Part shown: one piece after another, positions 6,785 to 13,825 of the stretch
How positions within the stretch are numbered: the stretch's first letter is position 1
Layout: every line of letters begins with the position of its first letter
Assembly (NCBI GenBank): GCA_013204195.1
Contig: JABMOJ010000590.1
Span: 1-16,350, forward strand
Length of the DNA: 16,350 bases
Reading direction: 5' to 3'
Source: SAR86 cluster bacterium
GTDB taxonomy: Bacteria > Pseudomonadota > Gammaproteobacteria > Pseudomonadales > Azotimanducaceae
Notes under the pieces: generated by a model
The model's database searches: none
The model's input: only the letters and a program-made list of their open reading frames with translations
What the model was told of the DNA's origin: nothing
Translations under genes and position numbers: made by a program

Positions 6785-8428
6785 ACTGCCGAGCAGATCC
6801 AATGCGATCGCCTCAGCGATCTTGATGCCATCGATACCCGCCGAGAGGATACCACCGGCATAGCCGGCCCCCTCGCCCGCAGGATACAGACCCCGAGTAT
6901 TGATGCTCTGGCAGTCCTTATCACGACGGATGCAGATCGGCGCTGACGTTCGCGTCTCAACGCCCGTCAATATCGCGTCGTGCATAGCAAAGCCCTTGAT
7001 TTGCCGATCGAAGACCGGAATCGCCTCGCGAATCGCCTTGATAGCAAAGTCCGGTAACGCCTTGGATAAGTCGCCAAGCATAACGCCCGGCTTATAGGAC
7101 GGCGTCACGCTACCCAACGATGTCGAGGGCTCATTGGCCAAAAAGTCACCCACCAGTTGCGCAGGCGCACTGTAGTCTTGACCGCCCAGCTCATAAGCCA
7201 GGACTTCCAGCCGACGTTGCAGTTCGATGCCGGCTAAGGGATCACCGGGATAGTCTCGAGCCGGGTCAATGCCCACGACGATCGCCGAGTTTGCGTTGCG
7301 TTCATTGCGCGAGTACTGCGACATGCCATTGGTCACTACATGACCGGCTTCCGAGGTGGCGGCCACTACGGTGCCGCCCGGACACATACAGAAACTATAC
7401 ACGCTACGGCCGTCGCTACTATGGTGAACGAGTTTATAATCTGCGGCACCAAGAATCGGATGGCCCGCAAACTCACCGAATCGAGCTTGATCGATCACCG
7501 ATTGTGGATGCTCAATGCGAAAGCCGATGGAGAAGGGTTTCGGCTCCACGTAAACACCTTGATCTAACAGCATTGCAAAGGTATCGCGAGCACTGTGACC
7601 AATAGCCAAGACAATATGCCGACTGTGCAGGGTCTCGCCGCTCGCGAGCGTGACGCCAGTGACCTGACCCATGCCCTCATCATCGTTTGCCGACGGTGTA
7701 CGGTGGATGACATCAACTTTCTGCTCAAAGCGAATCTCTCCGCCGAGGGCGATAATTTTGGCCCGCATGTGCTCCACCATCGTCACCAGCTTAAAGGTAC
7801 CGATATGAGGCTTGCTGACCATCAAAATCTCCGCCGGCGCACCGGCCTCGACAAATTCAACCAGCACCTTGCGACCCAAATGACGCCGATCCTTGACCTG
7901 GCTATAGAGCTTGCCGTCAGAGAAGGTCCCGGCACCACCTTCACCAAACTGCACATTGGACTCGGTATTGAGCTGACCCTTGCGCCAAAAGCCCCAGGTG
8001 GCACGGGTTCGTTGTCGAACATCTTGCCCGCGCTCTAACACAATAGGCTTCAGACCCATCTGCGCCAACAGTAATGCAGCCAGCAAGCCGCAGGGGCCGA
8101 AGCCGATGACGATCGGCCGCTGCTGTTCTGCTGCGGGAAAGGCTGCCGGCGCCTGCCTGACGAATTGATAACGCGTGTCTGGTGTCGGTTGTATCAACGA
8201 TGATGGGGGATTGGCGGCGAGTAATGTCGCTTCCACACCCTCGGACAATTGTGCATCGATCTGATAGATCAACAAGATGTCCGTTTTTTTACGAGCGTCA
8301 TAACTGCGCTTATAAATGGTGTAGTCCACCAACTCAGTTGACTCAATACCGAGGCGATCGAGAATCGCCTGCCGCAGGTTGGCGGAGGAATGGTTAAGGG
8401 GTAATTTAAGTTCGTTGAGTCGTAGCAT
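6782..8428 (-). CDS. COG2509-type NAD(P)/FAD-dependent oxidoreductase
   Basis: A 548-residue uncharacterised FAD-dependent dehydrogenase. An N-terminal alpha/beta domain of about 100 residues (MLRLNELKLPL...) precedes the dinucleotide-binding region. The Rossmann motif PIVIGFGPCGLLAALLLAQMG starts near residue 105. ESNVQFGEGGAGTFSDGKLY (from about 156) is a signature of this group, and NTRGLYPAGEGAGYAGGILS near the C-terminus is the second FAD-contact motif. The family resembles glutathione reductase-like and geranylgeranyl reductase-like flavoproteins, but its substrate is unknown. An ATG at 8446 would add six residues; neither start has a strong Shine-Dalgarno, and I prefer 8428 because MLRLNEL fits the family start. 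It is the last gene of a three-gene minus-strand cluster, 51 bp after the YhiN-like gene (33 bp if the 8446 start is used). Two FAD enzymes in tandem suggest a shared redox role. Confidence 0.87.
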   Translation of the reverse strand: MLRLNELKLPLNHSSANLRQAILDRLGIESTELVDYTIYKRSYDARKKTDILLIYQIDAQLSEGVEATLLAANPPSSLIQPTPDTRYQFVRQAPAAFPAAEQQRPIVIGFGPCGLLAALLLAQMGLKPIVLERGQDVRQRTRATWGFWRKGQLNTESNVQFGEGGAGTFSDGKLYSQVKDRRHLGRKVLVEFVEAGAPAEILMVSKPHIGTFKLVTMVEHMRAKIIALGGEIRFEQKVDVIHRTPSANDDEGMGQVTGVTLASGETLHSRHIVLAIGHSARDTFAMLLDQGVYVEPKPFSIGFRIEHPQSVIDQARFGEFAGHPILGAADYKLVHHSSDGRSVYSFCMCPGGTVVAATSEAGHVVTNGMSQYSRNERNANSAIVVGIDPARDYPGDPLAGIELQRRLEVLAYELGGQDYSAPAQLVGDFLANEPSTSLGSVTPSYKPGVMLGDLSKALPDFAIKAIREAIPVFDRQIKGFAMHDAILTGVETRTSAPICIRRDKDCQSINTRGLYPAGEGAGYAGGILSAGIDGIKIAEAIALDLLGS

Positions 8429-8479
8429 CGTTACGCATTTTAGCATGATGATGAGCCGAAAGGGCGCGCAAAGGCGGGA

Positions 8480-9703
8480 TCACACCACTAATCCCGCGCT
8501 GTAACCGGAAGACCAGGCCCACTGAAAATTAAAGCCACCCAAGTGACCGCTGACATCCAGCACTTCGCCGATAAAATACAAACCTGGCTGCTGCTTCGCC
8601 TCCATGGTTTTTGAGCTGACGCCGTTGGTATCTACGCCGCCCAACGTCACTTCGGCGGTTCTATAACCCTCGGTGGCGGAAGGCTTCAACAACCAATGGT
8701 TCAATTGCTCACCCACCTGGCGCAGCTGCTGGTCAGTAATTTCCGCCAGCTTAGAACCGGCCAGAGACGGCCAAAATAGCACCTCTAATTCAGCCACCAA
8801 GGATTTCGCCAGCTTATAGGTCAGTACGGTTTTCAGGTGGGTCAAAGGCTGCTCATGCTTCAAAGCCATTAACCAAGCAGCGGCATCCTCTGCCGGCAAC
8901 AGGTCGATGCTAATGCTGGCGCCTGGCGTCCAGTAGTTGGAAATTTGCAAGATCACCGGCCCGCTCACACCCCGATGGGTGAACAACAGATTCTCACGAA
9001 AGGTTTGCCCCTGACAGCTGACACTCACCGGCAGCGCCAAACCCGACAGACGCTCGCACAATGCGCGGGTTTGATCACTGAACATCAAGGGCACCAGACC
9101 CGCTCGACGGGCTGTCACGCTCAAGCCAAATTGAGCAGCCAGTTCGTAACCGACGCCACTGCCACCCAAGGTGGGAATGGATAGCGCACCGGTGGCAACC
9201 ACCAGGGAATGGCACTCGATTGTGCGGCGGACGCCGTTGCTCACAACCTGAACGGCATAGCGCGAGGCACCATCGGCCGCCAACGCCTTAACCTTTTGCA
9301 GCTCGCACTGGGCCTGTATTTCTACGCCGACCTGCGCGCATTCCTGCAACAACATCGACAGGATGTCCTTTGCCGAATGTAGGCAAAACAACTGGCTGTG
9401 TTGTCGCTCTTCAAAGGGAATTTCATAGCGCTCAACCAACCCAATAAAATCCCACGGGCTATAACGCTTCAGCGCCGCCTTACAAAAGTGCGGATTATTA
9501 GAGATGTAGTTATCGGCTTCGACAAAGTAATTGGTGAAGTTACATCGGCCACCACCGGACATGAGGATTTTTTTGCCGACCTTATTGGCCTTCTCCAGCA
9601 CCAGAACCCGCCGTCCCTGTTGGGCCGCAGTCAACGCACACATCAACCCCGCCGCGCCGGCGCCGAGGATAACAACATCTGGATTATGCGGTAACTCTGT
9701 CAT
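8480..9703 (-). CDS. YhiN/HI0933-family flavoprotein (aminoacetone oxidase/BaiN-like)
   Basis: A 407-residue FAD-binding protein of the family annotated variously as HI0933-like, YhiN, BaiN or aminoacetone oxidase (TIGR00275/COG2081). GAGAAGLMCAL (14-24) is the Rossmann FAD motif. KVGKKILMSGGGRCNFTN (41-58) is the hallmark of the family. GEVLDVSGHLGGFNFQWAWSSG (379 onward) closes the FAD site. The length is standard for the family. Its physiological substrate in proteobacteria is not settled; the BaiN link comes from bile-acid-metabolising Clostridia and should not be transferred here. The start ATG is 18 bp after the stop of the SEC-C gene, which supports co-transcription. Confidence 0.92.
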   Translation of the reverse strand: MTELPHNPDVVILGAGAAGLMCALTAAQQGRRVLVLEKANKVGKKILMSGGGRCNFTNYFVEADNYISNNPHFCKAALKRYSPWDFIGLVERYEIPFEERQHSQLFCLHSAKDILSMLLQECAQVGVEIQAQCELQKVKALAADGASRYAVQVVSNGVRRTIECHSLVVATGALSIPTLGGSGVGYELAAQFGLSVTARRAGLVPLMFSDQTRALCERLSGLALPVSVSCQGQTFRENLLFTHRGVSGPVILQISNYWTPGASISIDLLPAEDAAAWLMALKHEQPLTHLKTVLTYKLAKSLVAELEVLFWPSLAGSKLAEITDQQLRQVGEQLNHWLLKPSATEGYRTAEVTLGGVDTNGVSSKTMEAKQQPGLYFIGEVLDVSGHLGGFNFQWAWSSGYSAGLVV

Positions 9704-9721
9704 GGACTGAACTAAACGGCT

Positions 9722-10057
9722 TTATTTGGCGCAACACTGCTTGTATTTCTTGCCACTACCGCAGGGACAGGGGTCATTTCGACCCGCCAGCCGAGTCGAC
9801 GTGGCGACCACCTGCTTGTCCTGCAGAAAGGTCAAATCCTTGATGTTTTCGTCCGCTTCGGGATCCACGGTAATCTCACAAAACCAGCTTTTGTCGGCGC
9901 AGATTGCTTTGATCTCTAGGCGCCGCGCTTCGTCTTTCACTGTTAGCTTCAAAGGGCCTCGCTGGGAGCCTAAACGCGGTGGCTTTTTAGTCTCAAACAC
10001 GGCGCTGTCGAATTTTGGCTTTTTCAGGGGTAGATCTTTATGGGGATATTTTGACAT
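9722..10057 (-). CDS. SEC-C motif small protein, PBPRA1643 family
   Basis: A 111-residue protein ending in a zinc-binding SEC-C motif, [16 protein letters not shown] (94-109), like the tail of SecA. The middle part ([19 protein letters not shown], then [10 protein letters not shown]) matches the marine-gammaproteobacterial family named after PBPRA1643 (TIGR04102). Its function is unknown; SEC-C motifs bind zinc and often mediate contacts with SecB or ribosomes. An in-frame ATG at 10156 would give 144 residues. I choose the ATG at 10057 because a consensus TATAAT lies at 10089-10094, downstream of the longer start, and because homologues begin near here. It heads the three-gene cluster with two flavoproteins. 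Confidence 0.85.
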   Translation of the reverse strand: MSKYPHKDLPLKKPKFDSAVFETKKPPRLGSQRGPLKLTVKDEARRLEIKAICADKSWFCEITVDPEADENIKDLTFLQDKQVVATSTRLAGRNDPCPCGSGKKYKQCCAK

Positions 10058-10088
10058 TGGCTTAGGCCTGGGTGCGGTTTCAAGCCGC

Positions 10089-10094
10089 ATTATA
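10089..10094 (-). promoter_or_regulatory. -10 box upstream of the SEC-C gene
   Basis: The complement of 10089-10094 is a perfect TATAAT with TG directly before it. No good -35 is seen at the usual distance. A start of transcription near 10082 would leave a leader of about 25 bases before the ATG at 10057. It would serve the SEC-C/YhiN/COG2509 cluster. Confidence 0.5.
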
Positions 10095-10217
10095 CAGACA
10101 TCGCACGGTTCCATCCCTAGTCCATGAAAATATTGATCTGGATCTAGGCCCACCACCAGCCACTCGCCTAAATTAACGACGTCGGGGCATGGCCTTCGAT
10201 CCTATTTGTCCTCAGGG

Positions 10218-10257
10218 ACGCTGAGTAAGAAACGCTGAGTAAGAAACGCTGAATCAG
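10218..10257. repeat. 14-bp tandem repeat in the leader of the host-attachment gene
   Basis: ACGCTGAGTAAGAA occurs twice without a gap (10218-10231, 10232-10245), followed by a partial third copy, ACGCTGAATCAG (10246-10257). The tract ends directly before the GGAG that serves as ribosome binding site for the gene at 10270. CTCAG (10211-10215) and CTGAG (10221-10225) also form a small hairpin at its left end. Confidence 0.8.
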
Positions 10258-10269
10258 GGAGCACGGTGA

Positions 10270-10701
10270 ATGACAATTCTGGTACTGGTCGCAGACGGCG
10301 CTTACGCCAAGCTATACACCACCCGTTCACAAACGGGCGAGCTTGACCTCTGGGAAGAGTGCACCCACTCTGCCAGTCGTTTGAAAAATGCCGAACTGAC
10401 CGCCGACGGCCCAGGCATTGGTCAAGACTCAAGCGGTCAGGGTCGACATTCCATGGGGCACGAAAACCAGGCCCATCAGCATGAAGCCCAGCAATTCGCC
10501 GTTGAACTCGCGGCCAAGTTGCACAGCAGCATCGCCGATGATGTTCATAAAATTTACCTGATCGCACCACCGCGATTCCTCGGCAGGCTTCGAGACGCCA
10601 TCAGCCCGCAGGTTCAAAAACGGGTGGCTGCAGAGATAGACCACGATCTAGTTCGTCACAGCGCGGCAGACATTCGCGGCCATCTGCCCCAATATCTATA
10701 A
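10270..10701 (+). CDS. Host attachment family protein (baeRF-like, PF10116 type)
   Basis: A 143-residue protein of the family named for a rhizobial protein required for attachment to host cells. The start MTILVLVADGAYAKLY (a first strand and the 'ADGAxAKLY' turn), the loop HQHEAQQFAVELAAKL (69-84), and the end part IYLIAPPRFLGRLRDAISPQVQKRV (95 onward) then HDLVRHSAADIRGHL are typical. The fold is predicted to resemble the middle domain of eRF1/pelota (bacterial-archaeal release-factor families), so a role on ribosomes or RNA is more likely than literal adhesion. The start follows GGAG by about eight bases. The gene is single, convergent with the thiolase gene, and lies between three short tandem-repeat tracts, one of which begins at its own stop codon. 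Confidence 0.85.
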   Translation: MTILVLVADGAYAKLYTTRSQTGELDLWEECTHSASRLKNAELTADGPGIGQDSSGQGRHSMGHENQAHQHEAQQFAVELAAKLHSSIADDVHKIYLIAPPRFLGRLRDAISPQVQKRVAAEIDHDLVRHSAADIRGHLPQYL

Positions 10702-10824
10702 GCTCGAGCACCTATTACTCGAGCACCTATTAGCTGTAGCACCTATTAGCTGTAGCACCTATTAGCTGTAGCACCTATTAGCTGTAGCACCTTCAGCTGT
10801 AGCACCTTCAGCTGTAGCACCTTT
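10701..10824. repeat. Minisatellite of eight 15-16 bp units
   Basis: Eight head-to-tail units start at the last base of the host-attachment stop codon. The first two are AGCTCGAGCACCTATT (the second lacks one base), the next three (10732-10779) are identical AGCTGTAGCACCTATT, and the last three end CCTTC or CCTTT and are 15 bp long. Each unit has the palindromic core GCT-NN-AGC. The tract is followed by GCTGCAGC and the 10-bp palindrome AGCGGCCGCT. Unit length is not a multiple of three throughout and no ORF runs through, so it is non-coding. The ordered variants point to growth by slippage or unequal crossing-over. Confidence 0.9.
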
Positions 10825-10872
10825 AGCTGCAGCGGCCGCTAGGTATTCGCCGCCATCAGCTAACGCTCAATT

Positions 10873-10945
10873 GAATGGCTAAATCGAACGGCTATAAGCG
10901 GAACGGCTTTAAAGGGAGCGGCTATAAACAGAACAGCTTAATCCT
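10873..10945. repeat. Second, degenerate 15-bp tandem repeat
   Basis: Five imperfect units follow one another: GAATGGCTAAATC, GAACGGCTATAAGCG, GAACGGCTTTAAAGG, GAGCGGCTATAAACA and GAACAGCTTAATCCT. The common core is GAACGGCTATAA. It fills the space between the first minisatellite and the 3' end of the thiolase gene. It is unrelated in sequence to the first tract and more diverged, so probably older. Confidence 0.75.
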
Positions 10946-10959
10946 GCAATTCGCTGAAC

Positions 10960-12153
10960 TCAGGCACGCTCGAAGATAGCCGCCAGCCCCTGCCCACCGC
11001 CGATACACATGGTTTCAAGACCATAACGACCATCCCGGCGGTCCAGTTCCCGCAGCAGATTGGCCAATATTCGACCGCCCGTGGCACCAATAGGGTGACC
11101 CAGGGAAATGCCAGATCCGTTCACATTCAAGCGATCTCGATCATCCCAGCCCCAGCCTTTCAATACCGCCAACACTTGCGGCGCAAAGGCTTCATTGAGT
11201 TCTACCAGGTCGATGTCAGACCAGCCCAAGCCGGTTCGTGCAAATAACCGCTCAACGGCAGGCACCGGACCGATGCCCATGCGCGAGGGTTCACAGCCCG
11301 CCGCCGCCCAACCCACCAACCAACCCATAGGCTCAAGTCCCAGCTCTTCCAGCTTGTCCTCGGCAACCACCAGGCACGCGGCGGCGGCACCATTTTGCTG
11401 ACTGGCATTACCGGCGGTGACCACACCACCCTCCAGGGGACGTAATGCCGAGAGACTCTCAAGGGTGGCATCTGGCCGAAAACCCTCATCTCGGTCAAAC
11501 ATCAAAGGTTCACCCCGGCGCTGGGGTATTGCCACGGGTACCAGCTCATCGTCAAATTTACCCGCAGCCCAGGCAGCGGTCGCGCGCTGATGACTCATTA
11601 AAGCGTACTCATCACAGGCTTGGCGGCTAATGCCATAATCTCGCGCAAGGTTTTCAGCGGTTTCAATCATGCCGCTGATCTCGCCAAACCGGGCGATAGG
11701 CTGTGACATGACACGACCGCGGGTCAACCGGTCATGCATCACTGATGCGCCGGCTCGAGCACCAGAACGCATATCAGTACTGTAATACTCCACGTTGCTC
11801 ATACTTTCTACGCCACCGGCAATCACGACATCGGCCACACCCGTTTGCACCATCATGGCCGCATCAATCACCGCCTGCAGGCCGCTACCGCAACGGCGAT
11901 CTAATTGATAACCGGGCACGCTAATGGGCAGGCCCGCTGCCAACGCGGCCCAACGAGCGATGCACGGCGCCTCGCCATTACCATAGCCTTGCGCGAACAC
12001 CACATCATCGATCCTTTCACCGTCTATGCCGGTTCGCGCCATTAGCGCTTTAATGACGCAAGCGGCTAATTCTCCCGCCGGCAGATCTTTAAGACCACCG
12101 AGGAATTTGCCCACAGGGGTTCTGATTGGTGAAACGATGGCAGCTCGACGCAT
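10960..12153 (-). CDS. Acetyl-CoA C-acyltransferase (thiolase II family)
   Basis: A 397-residue thiolase that either cleaves 3-ketoacyl-CoA with CoA or condenses two acetyl-CoA. The nucleophile Cys88 lies in RRCGSGLQAV, NEAFAPQ is at 320-326, the catalytic His353 in GHPIGATGG, and the second catalytic Cys383 in CIGGGQG. The usual NASGINDGAA loop reads NASQQNGAAA (249-258), as in one common thiolase clade. All catalytic residues are intact. No partner beta-oxidation gene (fadB-like) is adjacent, so whether it is degradative or biosynthetic cannot be decided. With an acyl-CoA synthetase in the same window, a fatty-acid role is plausible. It has its own promoter 40-70 bp upstream and ends 15 bp from a tandem-repeat tract. 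Confidence 0.94.
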   Translation of the reverse strand: MRRAAIVSPIRTPVGKFLGGLKDLPAGELAACVIKALMARTGIDGERIDDVVFAQGYGNGEAPCIARWAALAAGLPISVPGYQLDRRCGSGLQAVIDAAMMVQTGVADVVIAGGVESMSNVEYYSTDMRSGARAGASVMHDRLTRGRVMSQPIARFGEISGMIETAENLARDYGISRQACDEYALMSHQRATAAWAAGKFDDELVPVAIPQRRGEPLMFDRDEGFRPDATLESLSALRPLEGGVVTAGNASQQNGAAAACLVVAEDKLEELGLEPMGWLVGWAAAGCEPSRMGIGPVPAVERLFARTGLGWSDIDLVELNEAFAPQVLAVLKGWGWDDRDRLNVNGSGISLGHPIGATGGRILANLLRELDRRDGRYGLETMCIGGGQGLAAIFERA

Positions 12154-12192
12154 AAATTTCTCTGACCGTGGCTAAATTTGAATTGAAGGACA

Positions 12193-12222
12193 CTTATACC
12201 AAGACTAAGGCCGGATACTCAA
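12193..12222 (-). promoter_or_regulatory. Promoter of the thiolase gene
   Basis: On the minus strand, TTGAGT (complement of 12217-12222) and TATAAG (complement of 12193-12198) are 18 bases apart. Transcription would start near 12186, about 33 bases before the ATG at 12153. Confidence 0.55.
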
Positions 12223-12376
12223 GAGTCAGCAGTGCTCCGCACAAACCACTGACGTAGGTCATGATCAAGCGATGGGCCAAACCATGATTACCGCCAGGGC
12301 GCACGGGCCATTGTCACTGCGCAGGTGAGCCGCCGAATTGCCCCGGCACTTGACTCTGACTCCAATCATCCAGAAG

Positions 12377-12390
12377 ACGCAATTGTGCGT
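12377..12390. promoter_or_regulatory. Inverted repeat upstream of the epimerase operon
   Basis: ACGCA-ATTG-TGCGT is a perfect 5-bp inverted repeat that ends 25 bp before the chosen start of the epimerase gene. A possible -10 (TATCAT, 12390-12395) follows, without a convincing -35. It may be an operator or a leader hairpin. Confidence 0.3.
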
Positions 12391-12415
12391 ATCATTTTCT
12401 TTTGGCCTGCTGCTG

Positions 12416-13318
12416 ATGACAAACCGTAAAAATATTCTGATCACCGGAGGCACGGGCTTTATTGGCGGGCATTTGAGTCGCTACCTGGTTGATCAGGGTT
12501 ATGCTGTGACGGTGTTGACCCGGGCTGAAGCGATACATCAAACCGGCACAGAGCACTTGGCTTTTGTCGCGGCTCTGGCCGACCTGCAACCGCGCCATTG
12601 GTATGGCGTGATTAATCTTGCCGGCGAACCGCTGAACAAGACGCGTTGGTCGCAAGCCCAGAAAGCCCAGATCATTAACAGCAGAGTCGCGGTCACGCAG
12701 GATCTGACAGCCTGGCTACGCGGGCTTTCGACGCCACCTGAGGTGTCTATTTCAGGTTCGGCAGTGGGCTGGTACGGCCATTGGGATGATGAATGCCTGG
12801 ATGAAGACAGCCCGAGTCGAGCCGGGTTTTCGAACGCGCTGTGCGCCGCCTGGGAAACCGCAGCCATGGCCCAGGCTGACCTGGCACGTCGGCTTTGTAT
12901 TGTTCGCTTGGGCATTGTCCTCGGCAATGATGGCGGCTCGTTACCCGCCATGCTGTTGCCTGCCAAACTGGGCCTAGGCGGTTCCATGGGCAATGGGCGA
13001 CAATGGTGGTCCTGGATTCACCTCGAGGATGTGGTGCGCAGTATCAAGATGCTGCTGGAAAATCCTCAAGCCACAGGCGTGTTCAACCTCACCGCACCCC
13101 ACCCTGTCACCCAAATCGAATTTGCCCGCACTCTGGGCAGGCAATTACATCGACCCGCCCTGCTGCCGCTGCCGGGGTTCATGGCCAAGCTGATGCTCGG
13201 AGAATTTGCCGAAGAAGTCCTGCTCAAGGGCCAGCGTGTGCGCCCTAAAAAATTATTGGATAACGGCTTTACGTTCAACCATCCGGATTTGCCAACGGCA
13301 CTCCGTCACCTACTGTAG
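12416..13318 (+). CDS. TIGR01777-family NAD(P)-dependent epimerase/SDR39U1, YfcH-like
   Basis: A 300-residue extended short-chain dehydrogenase. The Rossmann motif GGTGFIG is at 11-17, then a segment around INLAGEPLNKTRWSQAQKAQI, SGSAVGWYG near 115-125, and RLGIVLGNDGGSLPAMLLP, all typical of the YfcH/SDR39U1 group. The C-terminal DUF1731-like part includes LPLPGFMAKLMLGEFAEEVLLKGQRVRPKKLLDNGF. The substrate is unknown; bacterial homologues are sometimes linked to cell-division or sugar-nucleotide roles without proof. The frame extends upstream to a TTG at 12338, but the ATG at 12416 is preferred because it puts the Rossmann motif at the usual distance from the N-terminus. It is the first gene of a four-gene operon. 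Confidence 0.92.
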   Translation: MTNRKNILITGGTGFIGGHLSRYLVDQGYAVTVLTRAEAIHQTGTEHLAFVAALADLQPRHWYGVINLAGEPLNKTRWSQAQKAQIINSRVAVTQDLTAWLRGLSTPPEVSISGSAVGWYGHWDDECLDEDSPSRAGFSNALCAAWETAAMAQADLARRLCIVRLGIVLGNDGGSLPAMLLPAKLGLGGSMGNGRQWWSWIHLEDVVRSIKMLLENPQATGVFNLTAPHPVTQIEFARTLGRQLHRPALLPLPGFMAKLMLGEFAEEVLLKGQRVRPKKLLDNGFTFNHPDLPTALRHLL

Positions 13319-13330
13319 GCGTGCGATGCC

Positions 13331-13825
13331 ATGAATATATTTATACTCGATAACGACATTGAACAGTGCGCGCAGGCGCATTGTGACCAGCACGTGGGTA
13401 AGATGATTTTGGAGAGCGCCCAGTTATTGTGTACGGCGCTGAACGAGAAGGGCTTTACGACGCCTTATCGCTCAACCCACTATCGCCATCCTTGCACTCT
13501 GTGGGTAGGCGAGTCATTGGAAAACTTCCAATGGCTTGTGCGCCTGAGTCATGCCTTAAACCAAGAATATCGCTGGCGTTATGCTAAAGCCCAGGACCAC
13601 GCCTCAATGCGCGTGATCGCAGAAATTGAAAATGTCGAGTTCCCCGCCAAAGGTCTAACGCCCTTTGCGCAGGCCATGCAAGACCAGTATAAAGACGCCC
13701 ATGATCCTGTTGCGGCTTACCGACGTTTTTACTGCGCTGAAAAGGCGAGTTTTGCAACCTGGACTAAGCGAGACATGCCCACTTGGTTTGTGCCGACGCT
13801 AACTCATCAGATGCCATCAACATGA
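13331..13825 (+). CDS. Conserved hypothetical protein of a phage-associated family
   Basis: A 164-residue protein of no assigned function. The opening MNIFILDNDIEQCAQAHCDQ, then HVGKMILESAQLLCTA (21-36), matches my memory of a family common in tailed phages, with conserved His17 and His21. Further family features are YRSTHYRHPCTLW (46-58, His50, His53), GLTPFAQAM (108-116) and a tail with YRRFY (130-134) and K..FA.W.KRDMPTWF. The pattern of His, Cys, Glu and Trp suggests a catalytic or nucleic-acid role, but I know of no demonstrated activity. It starts 12 bp after the epimerase gene and overlaps the next gene by four bases, so it is an integral part of the operon rather than a phage remnant. 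No other phage gene is nearby. Confidence 0.8.
   Translation: MNIFILDNDIEQCAQAHCDQHVGKMILESAQLLCTALNEKGFTTPYRSTHYRHPCTLWVGESLENFQWLVRLSHALNQEYRWRYAKAQDHASMRVIAEIENVEFPAKGLTPFAQAMQDQYKDAHDPVAAYRRFYCAEKASFATWTKRDMPTWFVPTLTHQMPST

Noticed and set aside
10051..10060. Further copy of the TetR palindrome (TTGACATTGG)
   Set aside because: Only the left half matches and it overlaps the SEC-C start codon; a chance match.
10202..10570. 122-codon minus-strand ORF opposite the host-attachment gene
   Set aside because: Shadow of the plus-strand gene; no recognisable motifs, Trp/Arg/Cys-rich composition, and it runs through the leader tandem repeat.
10701..10945. CRISPR array
   Set aside because: The units are 15-16 bp and directly adjacent with no unique spacers, and no cas gene is present. 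It is a minisatellite.
12538..12993. 151-codon minus-strand ORF in the epimerase gene
   Set aside because: Antisense shadow of a complete YfcH-like protein.
13331..13825. Prophage remnant
   Set aside because: Only one phage-family gene is present, it is translationally coupled to its neighbours, and no integrase, att-like repeat or structural gene is nearby.
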